This document shows, one piece after another, positions 63,847 through 64,000 of a stretch of 64,000 bases of DNA. The notes beneath the pieces are model-generated. The model had not been told where the DNA came from, searched no databases, and worked only from the letters and a program-made list of their open reading frames with translations. Position 1 is the first letter of the stretch; every line of letters begins with the position of its first letter. The position numbers and the translations under genes were made by a program. The stretch comes from JAPOUP01 sp965203255 (lineage in GTDB: Bacteria; Pseudomonadota; Alphaproteobacteria; Rhodobacterales; Rhodobacteraceae): NCBI GenBank assembly GCA_965203255.1, contig OZ241882.1:6138001-6202000 (forward strand), in the 5' to 3' direction.

Positions 63847-64000
63847 ACGATAATGGAGTAGCCGGGCCTATTGATTGCCACGTGAACGAAGGCCGGTCTG
63901 ATAAGACCGCCTGGATATGCGAACTCCCGATGGCCTCCCATCCTTTGGTAAGCTGATGGTTGCCGTTGATCTGAAATTGCTTTTCATTGAATTCAGCAGG
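63847..64000. other. Right edge of the window, no feature seen
   Basis: 154 bases beyond the IS30 right end show no gene start or recognisable motif before the window ends. Confidence 0.4.

Noticed and set aside
1..64000. CRISPR arrays, rRNA operons, prophage modules, biosynthetic gene clusters
   Set aside because: No regularly spaced repeats, rRNA-like sequence, phage structural genes or assembly-line enzymes were seen in the window.

Overview
The window looks like a chromosomal segment of an alphaproteobacterium of the Rhodobacterales type. This is inferred from gene content and order rather than from any database search. The supporting blocks are dgt, argS, a SPOR-domain protein, nagZ, scpA and scpB; the order bamE <> yceD-rpmF-plsX-fabH-ihfA-merR-tRNA-Pro; a long (about 360-residue) dCTP deaminase; and cysS near cimA. 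Housekeeping genes are intact and of moderate GC. The mobile DNA is visibly more GC-rich, and accessory genes are often broken, which suggests a genome under heavy insertion-sequence load and partial decay, as in some host-associated marine lineages.

Layout. 1-414: window-truncated transposase. 841-2380: erpA and dgt, divergent. 2392-5500: an accessory insert with a CueR-like regulator and its 19-bp-spacer promoter driving a DUF4396 membrane protein, a vapBC-like pair with a frameshifted toxin, and IS630/IS30 debris. 5997-11147: argS, SPOR, nagZ, scpA, scpB. 11302-17933: dcd, tRNA-Pro(GGG), merR, ihfA, fabH, plsX, rpmF, yceD, bamE, msrB. 18773-22354: an ABC-F protein, an MttB-family methyltransferase and a 39-residue ORF just ahead of it.

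22790-35670 is an insertion-sequence graveyard. An IS5-family element with a CTAG duplication splits a gene that, when rejoined, encodes a 503-residue fusion. A decayed DDE transposase follows. The 3' end of an IS4-family transposase was then hit twice by near-identical IS66 elements, each with its own perfect 8-bp target duplication. An IS110 transposase, a DUF4338 (DruA-like) protein, a 100-bp element with inverted-repeat ends and IS21-like repeats complete the block. 35669-37028 holds an orphan AAA-type ATPase with an operator-like palindrome.

37832-46028: a PLP decarboxylase, an aminotransferase, an MmcQ-like protein, cysS, cimA, a methyltransferase and a squalene/phytoene-synthase-like protein. 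46824-51274: FAD monooxygenase, DUF2783 protein, broken TRAP permease, SDR and enoyl-CoA hydratase, which with the broken acyl-CoA ligase at 60512-62304 look like a decaying aromatic-acid CoA pathway. 52065-59618: an intact seven-gene operon (ROK regulator, M20 hydrolase, complete ABC sugar-type importer, YhfX-like PLP enzyme, double-SIS protein), the best candidate here for an undescribed catabolic system. 62438-63846: a dead IS30 element carrying a run of 27 G.
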